Positions 34,599-42,872 of a DNA stretch of 64,000 nucleotides are shown piece by piece. Position numbers and translations under genes: made by a program. The stretch's first letter is position 1, and each line of letters opens with the position of its first letter. The notes beneath the pieces are model-generated. The model was not told the origin of the DNA. It searched no databases and saw nothing but the letters and a program-made list of their open reading frames with translations. The DNA comes from Vibrio xiamenensis (GTDB lineage Bacteria; Pseudomonadota; Gammaproteobacteria; Enterobacterales; Vibrionaceae): assembly GCF_900100015.1 (NCBI RefSeq), contig NZ_FNDD01000022.1:33114-97113 (forward strand). The letters run 5' to 3'.

Positions 34599-35744
34599 AT
34601 GATGTTCATAAACGGGGCTCTGCAGAATGTTTCAACAGATGCGCCATTGGACACCAGTATGTTTTCAAAATTAATTTTTCATCACCTGTCAATAAGCTCT
34701 GATGATGAGCAATATCGTAGTGTATACCTAAACTGCGTATGTACAGCGATTCTTGGTATTAATGCGGCTTTTTTTCTTTTTTATAACCTCGTTTACGATT
34801 ATTACTTGCCGCTCGTGTTTGCGATGAGCGCTACCTTGTTGCTGCTCAGCCTGAGCCAATATGCGCTATTTATTAAGCGGCGAGTTTGTTTGTCGTCTTG
34901 TCTATTGGTGCTGGTGGTATTTGGCCTCACGCACTATTACATGTTTGATGTTAAAAATCTCGAATATGCACTGGTGTTTGGCATGCTAACGCCAATGGTG
35001 GCGATTACATTATTGGTACGCAAAGTGGCTTTGCTTGTGGTCGGTGGGCAATTTCTGGTATTCAACTATTTGCTGCTCATCGATATGGACAGTTGGTTGG
35101 AGATCGGTTTTGAAAAAGCGAGTTATTTCAATTTGATATCTGTGTGGCTCAGCGTCACTTTACTGTTTTGGTACATTGACTCCAGCCGTATTCAAGCGGT
35201 GCGTAAAGTTTATGAAGCCAAAGAGCGACTCGAAATTTTGGCGACCACAGATTCTCTGACGGGGGCCTATAACCGTCGCTTTATCGAAAAACGCCTAAAT
35301 CAACTACCTGTGGTTAAAGCCATTGCGGTGATTGATGTCGACAATTTTAAGTTAGTTAACGATTTAAACGGCCATATGGTCGGTGATTCGGTGTTACAGA
35401 AAATCGCTGAAGTATTGGATCATCTGTTTATCTCAGTGGGTATCGTGGGGCGCTGGGGCGGGGAAGAATTTATTGTTCTTATCACCGAGGGCGACGAAGC
35501 GTTAGCTGCGGACCATTTAGAACGCGCAAAAGAGGCGGTCTACGCCTATCCATTTGCGTTGTCACAGCCTATTTCGATAAGCGTTGGCTGGTCGATATTG
35601 CACAACCAAAAAGTCGAAGAAGCAATCCGCCACGCCGACCAAGCGCTGTATTTTGCGAAGTCGAATGGTAAAAATCAGGTTGTGTCCGCCTCCTCATTAC
35701 TGACCAAGCAACAAGCTTTGGTGTTTGATTCAGCGAACATATAA
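34599..35744 (+). CDS. Membrane diguanylate cyclase (GGDEF)
   Basis: The product of about 381 residues has an N-terminal membrane part with six hydrophobic spans and a C-terminal GGDEF domain. The active site reads 'GGEEF' ('RWGGEEFIVLI'), metal-binding 'DVDNFK' and 'NDLNGH' are intact, so c-di-GMP synthesis from two GTP is expected. The membrane domain resembles MASE-like sensors, with no recognised ligand. The start is uncertain: ATG codons at 34599, 34602 and 34659 are all possible, and none has a strong ribosome site. The TTG at 34572 lies inside a hairpin and is unlikely. Confidence 0.88.
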   Translation: MMFINGALQNVSTDAPLDTSMFSKLIFHHLSISSDDEQYRSVYLNCVCTAILGINAAFFLFYNLVYDYYLPLVFAMSATLLLLSLSQYALFIKRRVCLSSCLLVLVVFGLTHYYMFDVKNLEYALVFGMLTPMVAITLLVRKVALLVVGGQFLVFNYLLLIDMDSWLEIGFEKASYFNLISVWLSVTLLFWYIDSSRIQAVRKVYEAKERLEILATTDSLTGAYNRRFIEKRLNQLPVVKAIAVIDVDNFKLVNDLNGHMVGDSVLQKIAEVLDHLFISVGIVGRWGGEEFIVLITEGDEALAADHLERAKEAVYAYPFALSQPISISVGWSILHNQKVEEAIRHADQALYFAKSNGKNQVVSASSLLTKQQALVFDSANI

Positions 35745-35754
35745 CGCTCTGAAT

Positions 35755-36621
35755 TTACGCGTCTTTAAGTGGTAAATAGACTTTAGTGACAAGGTCACAT
35801 TCGTCAACTTCGTGAATGAAATTGAGGTACTCAAAAAAGCATGGGTAATCTCTTAGCTCTTGGTCACTGTTTGGTAGCCAATCACGATACAGGGCGTAAA
35901 TGGTGTCGCTGATATTGTCATGGCTACCTTTATGCACCGCGACGGCGCAGCGCCCACCCGGAATCTCGCCAACTTGCACACCAAAACGGTTATCACTGAT
36001 AGCTTGAGTAATGGAACCGGCCACATCAAAGCGAAATTGATTCGCTGGAAGTACGTAAGGGTCGCCATAGGGAATGCCAAACGTACGGCTGCTGGCAATC
36101 GGGGATTCACCGCTCTGTTTGCGCCAGGTAATAAATTGTCCTACGGTTTCCAGCACTTTATCGATGGCGCCATAATGGCTCAGATACGCGATACGCTGGG
36201 TCGGTAAATCGATGATGTCGACGTCGATCATAAAAGGTCCTCTTGATGGCGAAGTAAACTCAAACATGCGGTGCCAGTTGGTCCAGTTTGCTTGCTGCCT
36301 AAATTGACTTGGGGATTGAGCAAAAGTGCGTTTAAAAGCGCGGGAAAACGCTTCGACACTCTCAAAACTCGCTTCAAAAGCAATGTCGGTAATGGAAAGT
36401 TGGTCTTCAAATGCTAAACGGTATGACGCGCGCTTGAGTCGAGCGAGCTGAATGTATTTGGTTGAACTCATTCCGACAACCGCACTAAAAACGCGATGAA
36501 AGTGATATTTAGACAGTGCGGCGACTTGGCTAAGCTGTTCTAAATTCAGTGTTTCATCGAGATGTTGTTGAATGTAGTCACATACCATTAGCATGCGAAC
36601 TTGGTGGCGGTTTGACGCCAT
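35755..36621 (-). CDS. AraC-family regulator with GyrI-like effector domain
   Basis: The 288-residue protein has an N-terminal double helix-turn-helix of the AraC family (about 8-108; 'LNLEQLSQVAALSKYHFHRV' and 'SITDIAFEASFESVEAFSRA') and a C-terminal GyrI-like/SOUL-like effector domain (about 130-285). This design matches Rob/SbmC-type regulators that bind small hydrophobic or cationic molecules. Its targets are unknown. The ATG at 36621 follows GGAAAGAATT. It diverges from the SatD gene and may share that promoter region. Confidence 0.9.
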   Translation of the reverse strand: MASNRHQVRMLMVCDYIQQHLDETLNLEQLSQVAALSKYHFHRVFSAVVGMSSTKYIQLARLKRASYRLAFEDQLSITDIAFEASFESVEAFSRAFKRTFAQSPSQFRQQANWTNWHRMFEFTSPSRGPFMIDVDIIDLPTQRIAYLSHYGAIDKVLETVGQFITWRKQSGESPIASSRTFGIPYGDPYVLPANQFRFDVAGSITQAISDNRFGVQVGEIPGGRCAVAVHKGSHDNISDTIYALYRDWLPNSDQELRDYPCFFEYLNFIHEVDECDLVTKVYLPLKDA

Positions 36622-36712
36622 AATTCTTTCCTATTGACTGCTTAAGTGCATTTATCCTCGCATGGGCAATCGCCCAAGTCTTGATTCAAATTGCGCATTT
36701 AGTGAGGTTTGT

Positions 36713-36776
36713 TGTAACTCATATTGGTTACATTTTACTTTGTAATCTATATGGGTTACATTTCTCTTTGGTTACC
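36713..36776. promoter_or_regulatory. Twin TGTAAC-N8-GTTACA palindromes upstream of the SatD gene
   Basis: The first site, TGTAACTCATATTGGTTACA (36713-36732), is an inverted repeat with eight central bases. The second, TGTAATCTATATGGGTTACA (36741-36760), has the same spacing with one changed base and starts 28 bases later. A half-site GTTACC follows at 36771-36776. They lie 84-147 bases before the SatD start and between two divergent regulators, so they are good operator candidates. Confidence 0.6.
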
Positions 36777-36859
36777 TATTAACGTGCTAACGGTATCGAT
36801 GAGCACGATTCTGTTGCTCAAAAGCCGATAGAATTCACTCAACACAGGATTATTCGCCT

Positions 36860-37510
36860 ATGACTGCTGCTTCGCCAGCTCAAACCGTTGCGGTGCTGAC
36901 CGGTGATGTTATCGGCTCGACATCATTGACTGAGCCGCAATTTGACCGCTTGCTTCAAGAGCTAAACGTTCAGTGTGATTGGATTGTCGCCCAACATCAA
37001 GGTAACGCGTTTGAGTTAATGCGCGGTGATGGGTTCCAAATTTTGGTTTTCGATTATGCCAACGCGGCGAAATATGCTTTGTTGATCCGTATGGCGCTCA
37101 AAGCGAAAGATTCGGCGTTTGATTGTCGTATATGTATCGGTTTTGGAACCTTTAGTCGTCTGCGAGACAAGCTGGGCACTTCTAGCGGACAGGCATTTAT
37201 GTTATCGGGAAGAGGGCTAGATAACATGAAAACCGCGAGATTATTGTTGGCAGGTGACAATGCCAACTTTGTCCAAACGCTGGATTTGTTAACTCAATTT
37301 GCCGATCATCAAATTACCCAATTGACTGAGCGGCAAAGCGCAATCGGCTATTTGAAGCTGCGTCATCCAACATGGCGACAAAGTGATATTGCCCATCAAC
37401 TTGAAGCAAATCGCGTCTCGATTACTCGCTCGATAAAAACGGCGCGCTTGGACCTAATTGAACAATATGCCAATTTTCTCCACCAGCAAATCAAGGAATG
37501 TTATCTATGA
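36860..37510 (+). CDS. SatD-family protein with C-terminal helix-turn-helix
   Basis: The 216-residue protein begins with a cytosolic nucleotide-cyclase-like fold ('VAVLTGDVIGSTSLTE', then 'FELMRGDGFQIL' and a glycine-rich 'GFGTFSRLRDKLGTSSGQAF') characteristic of the SatD family (PF16264). The C-terminal part (about 150-205, 'LTERQSAIGYLKLRHPTWRQ') looks like a DNA-binding helix-turn-helix. The ATGA overlap with the next gene ties it to a DUF3307 membrane protein, a pairing I recall from several bacteria. Its enzymatic or sensory activity is not known. Twin palindromes upstream suggest autoregulation. Confidence 0.82.
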   Translation: MTAASPAQTVAVLTGDVIGSTSLTEPQFDRLLQELNVQCDWIVAQHQGNAFELMRGDGFQILVFDYANAAKYALLIRMALKAKDSAFDCRICIGFGTFSRLRDKLGTSSGQAFMLSGRGLDNMKTARLLLAGDNANFVQTLDLLTQFADHQITQLTERQSAIGYLKLRHPTWRQSDIAHQLEANRVSITRSIKTARLDLIEQYANFLHQQIKECYL

Positions 37511-38244
37511 CCATCAATCTGATTCTCGCCTTGCTTAGCGGACACCTTGTCAGTGAAGGATATCTACGCTTGAAGTCTGTTTGGCTACGAGGTGGCGTTT
37601 ATGGCGTATTGTGCGCGTTGGTGTTGGTATGCTTTTCCAATCAGGGATTTGCCAGTCAAGGTGTCACGAGTTACGGAGTTATGCTTGCGCTGGCTGTCGC
37701 GATAGGGCTCGGGGTGCTGCGAACTGTATTGGGTTATTTATGTTCAAGCGAGCGATTTAGCGCGCGCGAACCTTCACTCATGCTGCAGGTGAGCATGCAC
37801 GTGTTAATGGTATTGCTATTAATTGGCAGTGCCAGTTATTTAACCCAGGTGAGCACGACGAGGTTGATCAGTTTTATATCAAACTTATTTAATATAAAGC
37901 ACAGCGTGATCCTTTTCGGCTACGCCTTAATATTAAAACCTAGCTCATTGCTTATTGAAAAAATATTAAAGCGCTATTCTCTCAGCGACATCCTACGTGA
38001 GCATAATGGCCTCAAAGCGGGAGGTGAATTGATAGGCTATTTGGAGCGTATTTTAATTTTGACTTTTTCTCTGCAAGGAGAGTATGCGGTGATTGGATTT
38101 ATATTAACCGCTAAATCGATATTTCGTTTTGGTGAACTGAATCATAGCCAAAACCGCAGTCTCACTGAGTATGTGCTGCTCGGTTCGTTACTCTCAGTAA
38201 CCATCACTTCCATCATTGCGCTTATGGTGAATTATTTTCAATAA
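37507..38244 (+). CDS. DUF3307-family membrane protein
   Basis: The 245-residue protein has a hydrophobic N-terminus ('MTINLILALLSGHLVSEGYL', with the conserved H in 'GHLVSEG'), several further spans and a C-terminal domain with 'GELIGYLERILILTF'. These are features of DUF3307 proteins. The ATG at 37507 overlaps the SatD stop and has AAGGA nine bases upstream, better than the ATG at 37498. Function is unknown; the coupling to the SatD regulator-like protein suggests a membrane sensor or effector. Confidence 0.82.
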   Translation: MTINLILALLSGHLVSEGYLRLKSVWLRGGVYGVLCALVLVCFSNQGFASQGVTSYGVMLALAVAIGLGVLRTVLGYLCSSERFSAREPSLMLQVSMHVLMVLLLIGSASYLTQVSTTRLISFISNLFNIKHSVILFGYALILKPSSLLIEKILKRYSLSDILREHNGLKAGGELIGYLERILILTFSLQGEYAVIGFILTAKSIFRFGELNHSQNRSLTEYVLLGSLLSVTITSIIALMVNYFQ

Positions 38245-38708
38245 CCGTAAAATAGTGAAGGTGTAATTTTATAAATATACATCTTCATTGTTTGTGGTTA
38301 TTCATTCTCTAAATGATAATTATAACCTCTATCAATGACAGATGATTTGCTAATTATAAAATTATCTTCTGTAGGGTTATTCCTATTTTATCCCGCCTAT
38401 TATTTGTCAATTTGTTAAATAGATCATACTGCCTAAATGAAATGTTTGTGTTTAACACTTAGGTTGAATATAAAAATAATTAAATGGAATAGTATTTTGT
38501 TCATCCTTGATGCGAAAGGTTGGGGAAATATCAGCAATATCATGACAAAAAACTGATACTCGGCGAGCGCTATTTTATAAAATTAACCGTACTAAGCATT
38601 AGAAATCAACGTATTGTATTTGTTTAAACTATTGGTGGCTAAGCTTTGCATCAATGGTACCTAAGCACAACTGCGCTTGGGTAAGGGGGGACAATAGTTA
38701 ATCTCACA
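38245..38708. other. 463-bp AT-rich intergenic region
   Basis: No convincing gene, tRNA or terminator is seen. The stretch is markedly AT-rich with long A/T runs. It ends in GGTAAGGGGGG at 38680-38690, a strong purine-rich site just before the next gene. Confidence 0.55.
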
Positions 38709-39170
38709 GTGCTCATTGTTGGCGTCATGGCGACGATATTTATGGTGGTGATGGGCATTCGCTATCTGGTCAATCGTCGTAAATTCAGCCAAATTCGTCA
38801 TATTGCCAGTTTTGCCATTCACGATGTGCGTAAAGTACGTGTCTACAAGAAAGAGTGGTATATCGCTAAATCGATCATCAACAGGTCTGGGGGAAACCAC
38901 AGCGATGTTTTACTGCAAGAGCAGCGTCTCGAAAGCGCATTAAGTTCGTTGGAAGACGATTTTTATCAAATTGACATGCTGTTAAGGAATCACCGTTTCT
39001 CATGGACTAAATTGGTTCTCAATTTAAAAGAAACTTGGTTTGATATTAAGTTACACCTCGATGGTGTTGATGAAAGTTTGTCTTTGCAAACCCTCAATGC
39101 GCGTTTTGATAGTCAATATAATGCGGTGGTGGATGCGCTGCGCGATGTTGAGCATAATATTCACTTCTAG
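38709..39170 (+). CDS. Membrane-anchored protein of unknown function
   Basis: The product of 153 residues (from a GTG at 38709) has one N-terminal span ('MLIVGVMATIFMVVMGIRYL') and a cytoplasmic helical domain of about 125 residues, rich in charged residues and with an arginine-rich juxtamembrane segment. I do not recognise it. The start is uncertain: GGGGGG lies 18-23 bases before the GTG, and the frame remains hydrophobic for five codons upstream to an ATA at 38694 that has ideal spacing. It is a single gene in an AT-rich neighbourhood. Confidence 0.68.
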   Translation: MLIVGVMATIFMVVMGIRYLVNRRKFSQIRHIASFAIHDVRKVRVYKKEWYIAKSIINRSGGNHSDVLLQEQRLESALSSLEDDFYQIDMLLRNHRFSWTKLVLNLKETWFDIKLHLDGVDESLSLQTLNARFDSQYNAVVDALRDVEHNIHF

Positions 39171-39225
39171 AATATACACTCTATTTTATTGCGATTGTTT
39201 CTTATTTAGATTTGGAGTTTTATAG

Positions 39226-39250
39226 ATACAAAAAAACCACCGAGAAGGTG
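39226..39250 (-). terminator. Intrinsic terminator on the minus strand without an obvious gene
   Basis: On the minus strand GCCACC-TTCTC-GGTGG is followed by seven T's, a strong terminator. The nearest minus-strand gene (the chemoreceptor) already ends at another hairpin at 39527-39556. Confidence 0.6.
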
Positions 39251-39526
39251 GCGCTTAAATTAAGCTATTTGGTTTTAACAGATAGAAGAAATTAAACCAT
39301 AGTTTATTTAAGCAAAACTTCAAGCTTAAATTTGTTACGTTTAATTTCAATCGAATCTTTTTCTCAGTTCAGGCTGAGATTTATTTTCTTGTAGTGATTA
39401 AAATATCAATCGTGGCCAATTAATCTTGTTTGAATTGCTGTAATTTATAAAACGGGTTTTCGTTTTTTTATCCACAAATACATCTTTGAGTGTTAGATAG
39501 TGGTTAAAACGGGTTTTATAACCAAT

Positions 39527-39556
39527 AAAAAGGCCAGCATGTATGCTGACCTTTTT
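39527..39556. terminator. Intrinsic terminator of the chemoreceptor gene
   Basis: AAAAAGGCCAGCAT and ATGCTGACCTTTTT pair with one C-A mismatch around GT, 15 bases past the chemoreceptor stop on the minus strand. Confidence 0.75.
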
Positions 39557-39570
39557 GGTTTGATAGACGT

Positions 39571-41154
39571 TTACACTTTGAAAATTCTTACCGCTTCGTC
39601 CAAATCGCGAGCCAGAACATCTAAGTCTTCGACGTTGCCATTACAGGCGACAACAGCGTTACTTGACTCATTGATCATGTGGGAAATCTGCTCAAAATGT
39701 TTGGCCAGTTCATCCGCGACAATGGTCTGTTCTGACGTTGCATGAGACACATCTTTGACCATGCTGAGTGTATCTGAAGCGCCGTTTTTGATCTCTTCAA
39801 GCATAGTGGCTACTTCAGCGGATTTCGCCACACTGTTTTCGACCGTTGGCAAAATTGATTTGACTAAGTTGGCAACCTGGTCGGTTTCCGATTGCACCAC
39901 ACCAATGGTGTCAGTGATTTCAGAGGTTGCTTTGGCAGTGCGTGAGGCGAGGGTGCGAACTTCATCGGCAACCACCGCAAAACCGCGACCTTGCTCACCA
40001 GCACGCGCCGCTTCGATGGCGGCGTTGAGCGCGAGCAAGTTCGTTTGCTCAGCGATGTCATTGATAACATTAACCACTTCACCAATTTGCGACGAACGCT
40101 CTTGCAGCTTGTCAATATTACCAATGGAGTCTTCGAGTTGCTTCGAAATCGATTGAATGTGTTGCGACGATTCCAACACCAGCGCTTCGCCCTGTGTGCA
40201 CATGGTATTTGAACGCGCGGAGTTTTCTTCCGTTTGCGCCGCGTGACGCGAGATTTCTTCGATACACGATGACAGTTCTTGAATCGATGCCGCGGTTGAA
40301 TGGGAGGCATCTGAGGAAGCTTTTGAGGCGCGAGAAATATTATCCATTTGCTGCTTAAGCTCTGCTGTTGAGCGGGTTAAGTGTTGCGAGCCTGAGTGGA
40401 TACTTTGCACCGCGTCGCGCAAAGAGTTCTGCATTTTGGAAATTGAGCCGAGCAAACTGTTCTCGCTGAACTTGCCTTCGATTTTCTCATCCAGATTGCC
40501 TTTGGCAATATGCTGCGTAATCATCATGGCGTAGCCCGGTTCACCGCCGATTTTACTTAGAATATTGCGCGCGATGTAAATGGCAATTGCGATGATCACG
40601 GCGAGTACAATCACCGACAGCGCCAAAAATGACATCACCACTTTCCAGTACGCGCTGTTGATGTCATCCATGTAGGCGCCAATGCCCATAACCCAGTCCC
40701 ATTTGGGAATTTTGGCCATACCATTGATTTTAACCACCATCTCGTTGGTGCCGGGCTTGGTATTATTAGAAACCGTAAAGTCTAGGTCTTTGCCAACCAG
40801 TTGTGCCATCGCTTTAGGATAAGATTTTTGATATTGACCAATGACACTATCGCGTACGTGAACGCGAGCGATGCCATTGTTGTCATTGGCCCAAATATAG
40901 GAGGTGCCTGAGCGAATTCCAGATAAAATTTCCACCACGTGTTGCTCTGCTTGTTCACGCGAAATTTTACCGGATTGCTCCATATCCACCCAATGATTCA
41001 CTTGATTTAGGGTGAGTTTAAGAACGGTTTGCAGTTCGTGTTTACGCCCATCGATCATTTCATCGTTGAGCAGCTTAAGTGCCAAAGTTCCAGTGAGTAA
41101 TAGTGCAATCGCCATGACCGCAATCAAACTCGCAAGTTGTTTAGAAAGTTTCAT
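39571..41154 (-). CDS. Methyl-accepting chemotaxis protein with single-Cache sensor
   Basis: The 527-residue receptor has span 1 (about 8-30), a periplasmic sCache-type ligand domain (about 35-185; 'SGTSYIWANDNNGIARVHV'), span 2 (about 190-212), HAMP and a cytoplasmic signalling tip ('NLLALNAAIEAARAGEQGRG') that binds CheA/CheW. Typical ligands of such domains are small organic acids, but the ligand is not readable here. The ATG at 41154 follows GAGGCACGA; the longer frame to 41253 would put 33 polar residues ahead of the span and is rejected. Confidence 0.93.
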   Translation of the reverse strand: MKLSKQLASLIAVMAIALLLTGTLALKLLNDEMIDGRKHELQTVLKLTLNQVNHWVDMEQSGKISREQAEQHVVEILSGIRSGTSYIWANDNNGIARVHVRDSVIGQYQKSYPKAMAQLVGKDLDFTVSNNTKPGTNEMVVKINGMAKIPKWDWVMGIGAYMDDINSAYWKVVMSFLALSVIVLAVIIAIAIYIARNILSKIGGEPGYAMMITQHIAKGNLDEKIEGKFSENSLLGSISKMQNSLRDAVQSIHSGSQHLTRSTAELKQQMDNISRASKASSDASHSTAASIQELSSCIEEISRHAAQTEENSARSNTMCTQGEALVLESSQHIQSISKQLEDSIGNIDKLQERSSQIGEVVNVINDIAEQTNLLALNAAIEAARAGEQGRGFAVVADEVRTLASRTAKATSEITDTIGVVQSETDQVANLVKSILPTVENSVAKSAEVATMLEEIKNGASDTLSMVKDVSHATSEQTIVADELAKHFEQISHMINESSNAVVACNGNVEDLDVLARDLDEAVRIFKV

Positions 41155-41408
41155 TCGTGCCTCATCGGTGTTTAAGCGTGTCTGGTTTTCCAATCCAAGT
41201 TTCCAAAATCGAGTTTCCGAATTTTGGTTATGGATCCTTAGTGTACGGATCATGCCGAGACGTTAAGTGCAAAAGAGTCACTGCACTGCTGTTGCCATTA
41301 ACTGGCTAATTATTATCGGTTTTATGGATGTCGCTAATTGGTGTTGATGTCTTAGTGGTCGCTGATACAAACGGTTGGGCAGCAAAATGCTACCCAACAC
41401 AGCGGCAA

Positions 41409-42584
41409 TTACTGTTTAAATTGACTGTCTAGCCAATCGAATGCCTCCTCTTGCATGTCTTCAGTAAAGGTATGGCTCTTGTCTGGCCATACTTTGGTGG
41501 TGAGTTTGTCTGCCGCTCGGTTGGCGTTCCAAACCGAATGCATCTTGTCAAACGCTTCCTCGACAGAATCCAGCGGGAATAGCGAATCTTGGCCGCCGGC
41601 AAACACCAGCAGCGGTTTTGGCGCACTTAACGCCGCAATATCGGGGTAGTCGAGGTATTTTGAAATGCCAGGGTGCAACATGCTAAATGCCGACTGACCT
41701 TTAAGTTGGTTGTTGCCCGGTACCATCAGGCCTTTCATGGTGCCCATCCAGCAATCTGCCACACCGGCGGTGATGTCATCAGATAGCGCGGTCACCTGCC
41801 ATGCGCGGAACGCGCCCATTGAGAACCCAACCGCAGCGACGCGAGAGCGGTCGACTTTAGGTTGATGGGCAAGAAATTTCGCCGCGCGCGCATCTTCCAG
41901 CGCGATAATGCCAGCAAAAGACGAGCCTAAGTTAAATAGGTTGGACGCCAACGCTTGTTGGGAATCTGTGGCAAAGTCTTCAACCGAGCGGTCGCCCCAG
42001 CCGAGTGCATCAATGGACAGCACCACATAACCACGTTTGGCTAACTCATCGCCTGGGTAGCGGCCAGAGAAGTACTTGTCTGCCCATGCTTGGGAGGAAG
42101 CGACTCGGTCATCGTCATCCCAGGTTTCGACAAATTTCTCTTTGCCGATATCAAATTTACTGCCGTGGTCGTGGAGAAATAGCGCGGCAGGGAAAGGACC
42201 GTCACCTTTAGGCACCAATTTAAGTGCCAGCACTCGAGATTCGGCGCTGATATTAAAGACAATTTTTTGCGCGATGTAATCACCGCGGTCAATTTCGTCT
42301 ATTACCAATGGATTGAATGGCGTGTTGTCGGCGTAGGGGAAAATCACTTCTCGCGCTTTAGCGATGCCTTGTTTGCGCCACTTTTGTGGATTTCTGATTT
42401 TATCATTCCAGCTCATGGTAAACGGCATTTTATCTTTAAGCTGTTGATAAAAAAGAGGGAAAGTACGGTCCGCAGAATCAAACGCTTGAGTTTGATATTC
42501 CGGGCCATCGGCAGCAGCAAGAGCGAGTGGCGTAAAGCATGTACAACATGCTACCGCCAGTAGGGTAATCGCGTTCTTTTTCAT
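41409..42584 (-). CDS. Secreted alpha/beta hydrolase (dienelactone-hydrolase-like)
   Basis: The 391-residue product has a signal peptide ('MKKNAITLLAVACCTCFTPL', cleavage near ALA) and an alpha/beta-hydrolase domain. The nucleophile elbow is 'GFSMGAFR', a catalytic histidine lies in 'KSHTFTED', and 'LDYPDIAALSAPKPLLVFAG' supplies the usual strand before the acid. It resembles dienelactone-hydrolase and acetyl-xylan-esterase-like proteins; the substrate is unknown. I chose the ATG at 42584 because of the signal peptide; in-frame starts at 42611 and 42620 have no better ribosome site. Confidence 0.85.
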   Translation of the reverse strand: MKKNAITLLAVACCTCFTPLALAAADGPEYQTQAFDSADRTFPLFYQQLKDKMPFTMSWNDKIRNPQKWRKQGIAKAREVIFPYADNTPFNPLVIDEIDRGDYIAQKIVFNISAESRVLALKLVPKGDGPFPAALFLHDHGSKFDIGKEKFVETWDDDDRVASSQAWADKYFSGRYPGDELAKRGYVVLSIDALGWGDRSVEDFATDSQQALASNLFNLGSSFAGIIALEDARAAKFLAHQPKVDRSRVAAVGFSMGAFRAWQVTALSDDITAGVADCWMGTMKGLMVPGNNQLKGQSAFSMLHPGISKYLDYPDIAALSAPKPLLVFAGGQDSLFPLDSVEEAFDKMHSVWNANRAADKLTTKVWPDKSHTFTEDMQEEAFDWLDSQFKQ

Positions 42585-42872
42585 TGTTATTGTCGTCCGT
42601 GTGAATGTCATTATGTTCACTAGGGAAATTATAAGAACAGCGTATGAAATGTCGTGATTGTGGTGGCAATTTAGGATTGGTGATCATGTTAGTAAAACGA
42701 TGTTTTACTATTATTTGGTAATCGATCACATTTTTGAACTGGTCGAAGTGATGGCTATTTAGTCAATTAAATCGCATGAAATAAGGTAAATGTGCATAAA
42801 TATCGAATCAAATAGAAAAAAACGGCGGGTTTTAATCCGCCGCTTAAGTGATGTGTTGAAAGTTAACGACGC

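Larger units (their letters stand above)
39171..39570. other. 400-bp AT-rich intergenic region
   Basis: No protein-coding gene is supported. It carries two terminator-like hairpins (39226-39250 and 39527-39556). The segment between them could hold a short minus-strand transcript, but I see no sure RNA gene. Confidence 0.45.
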
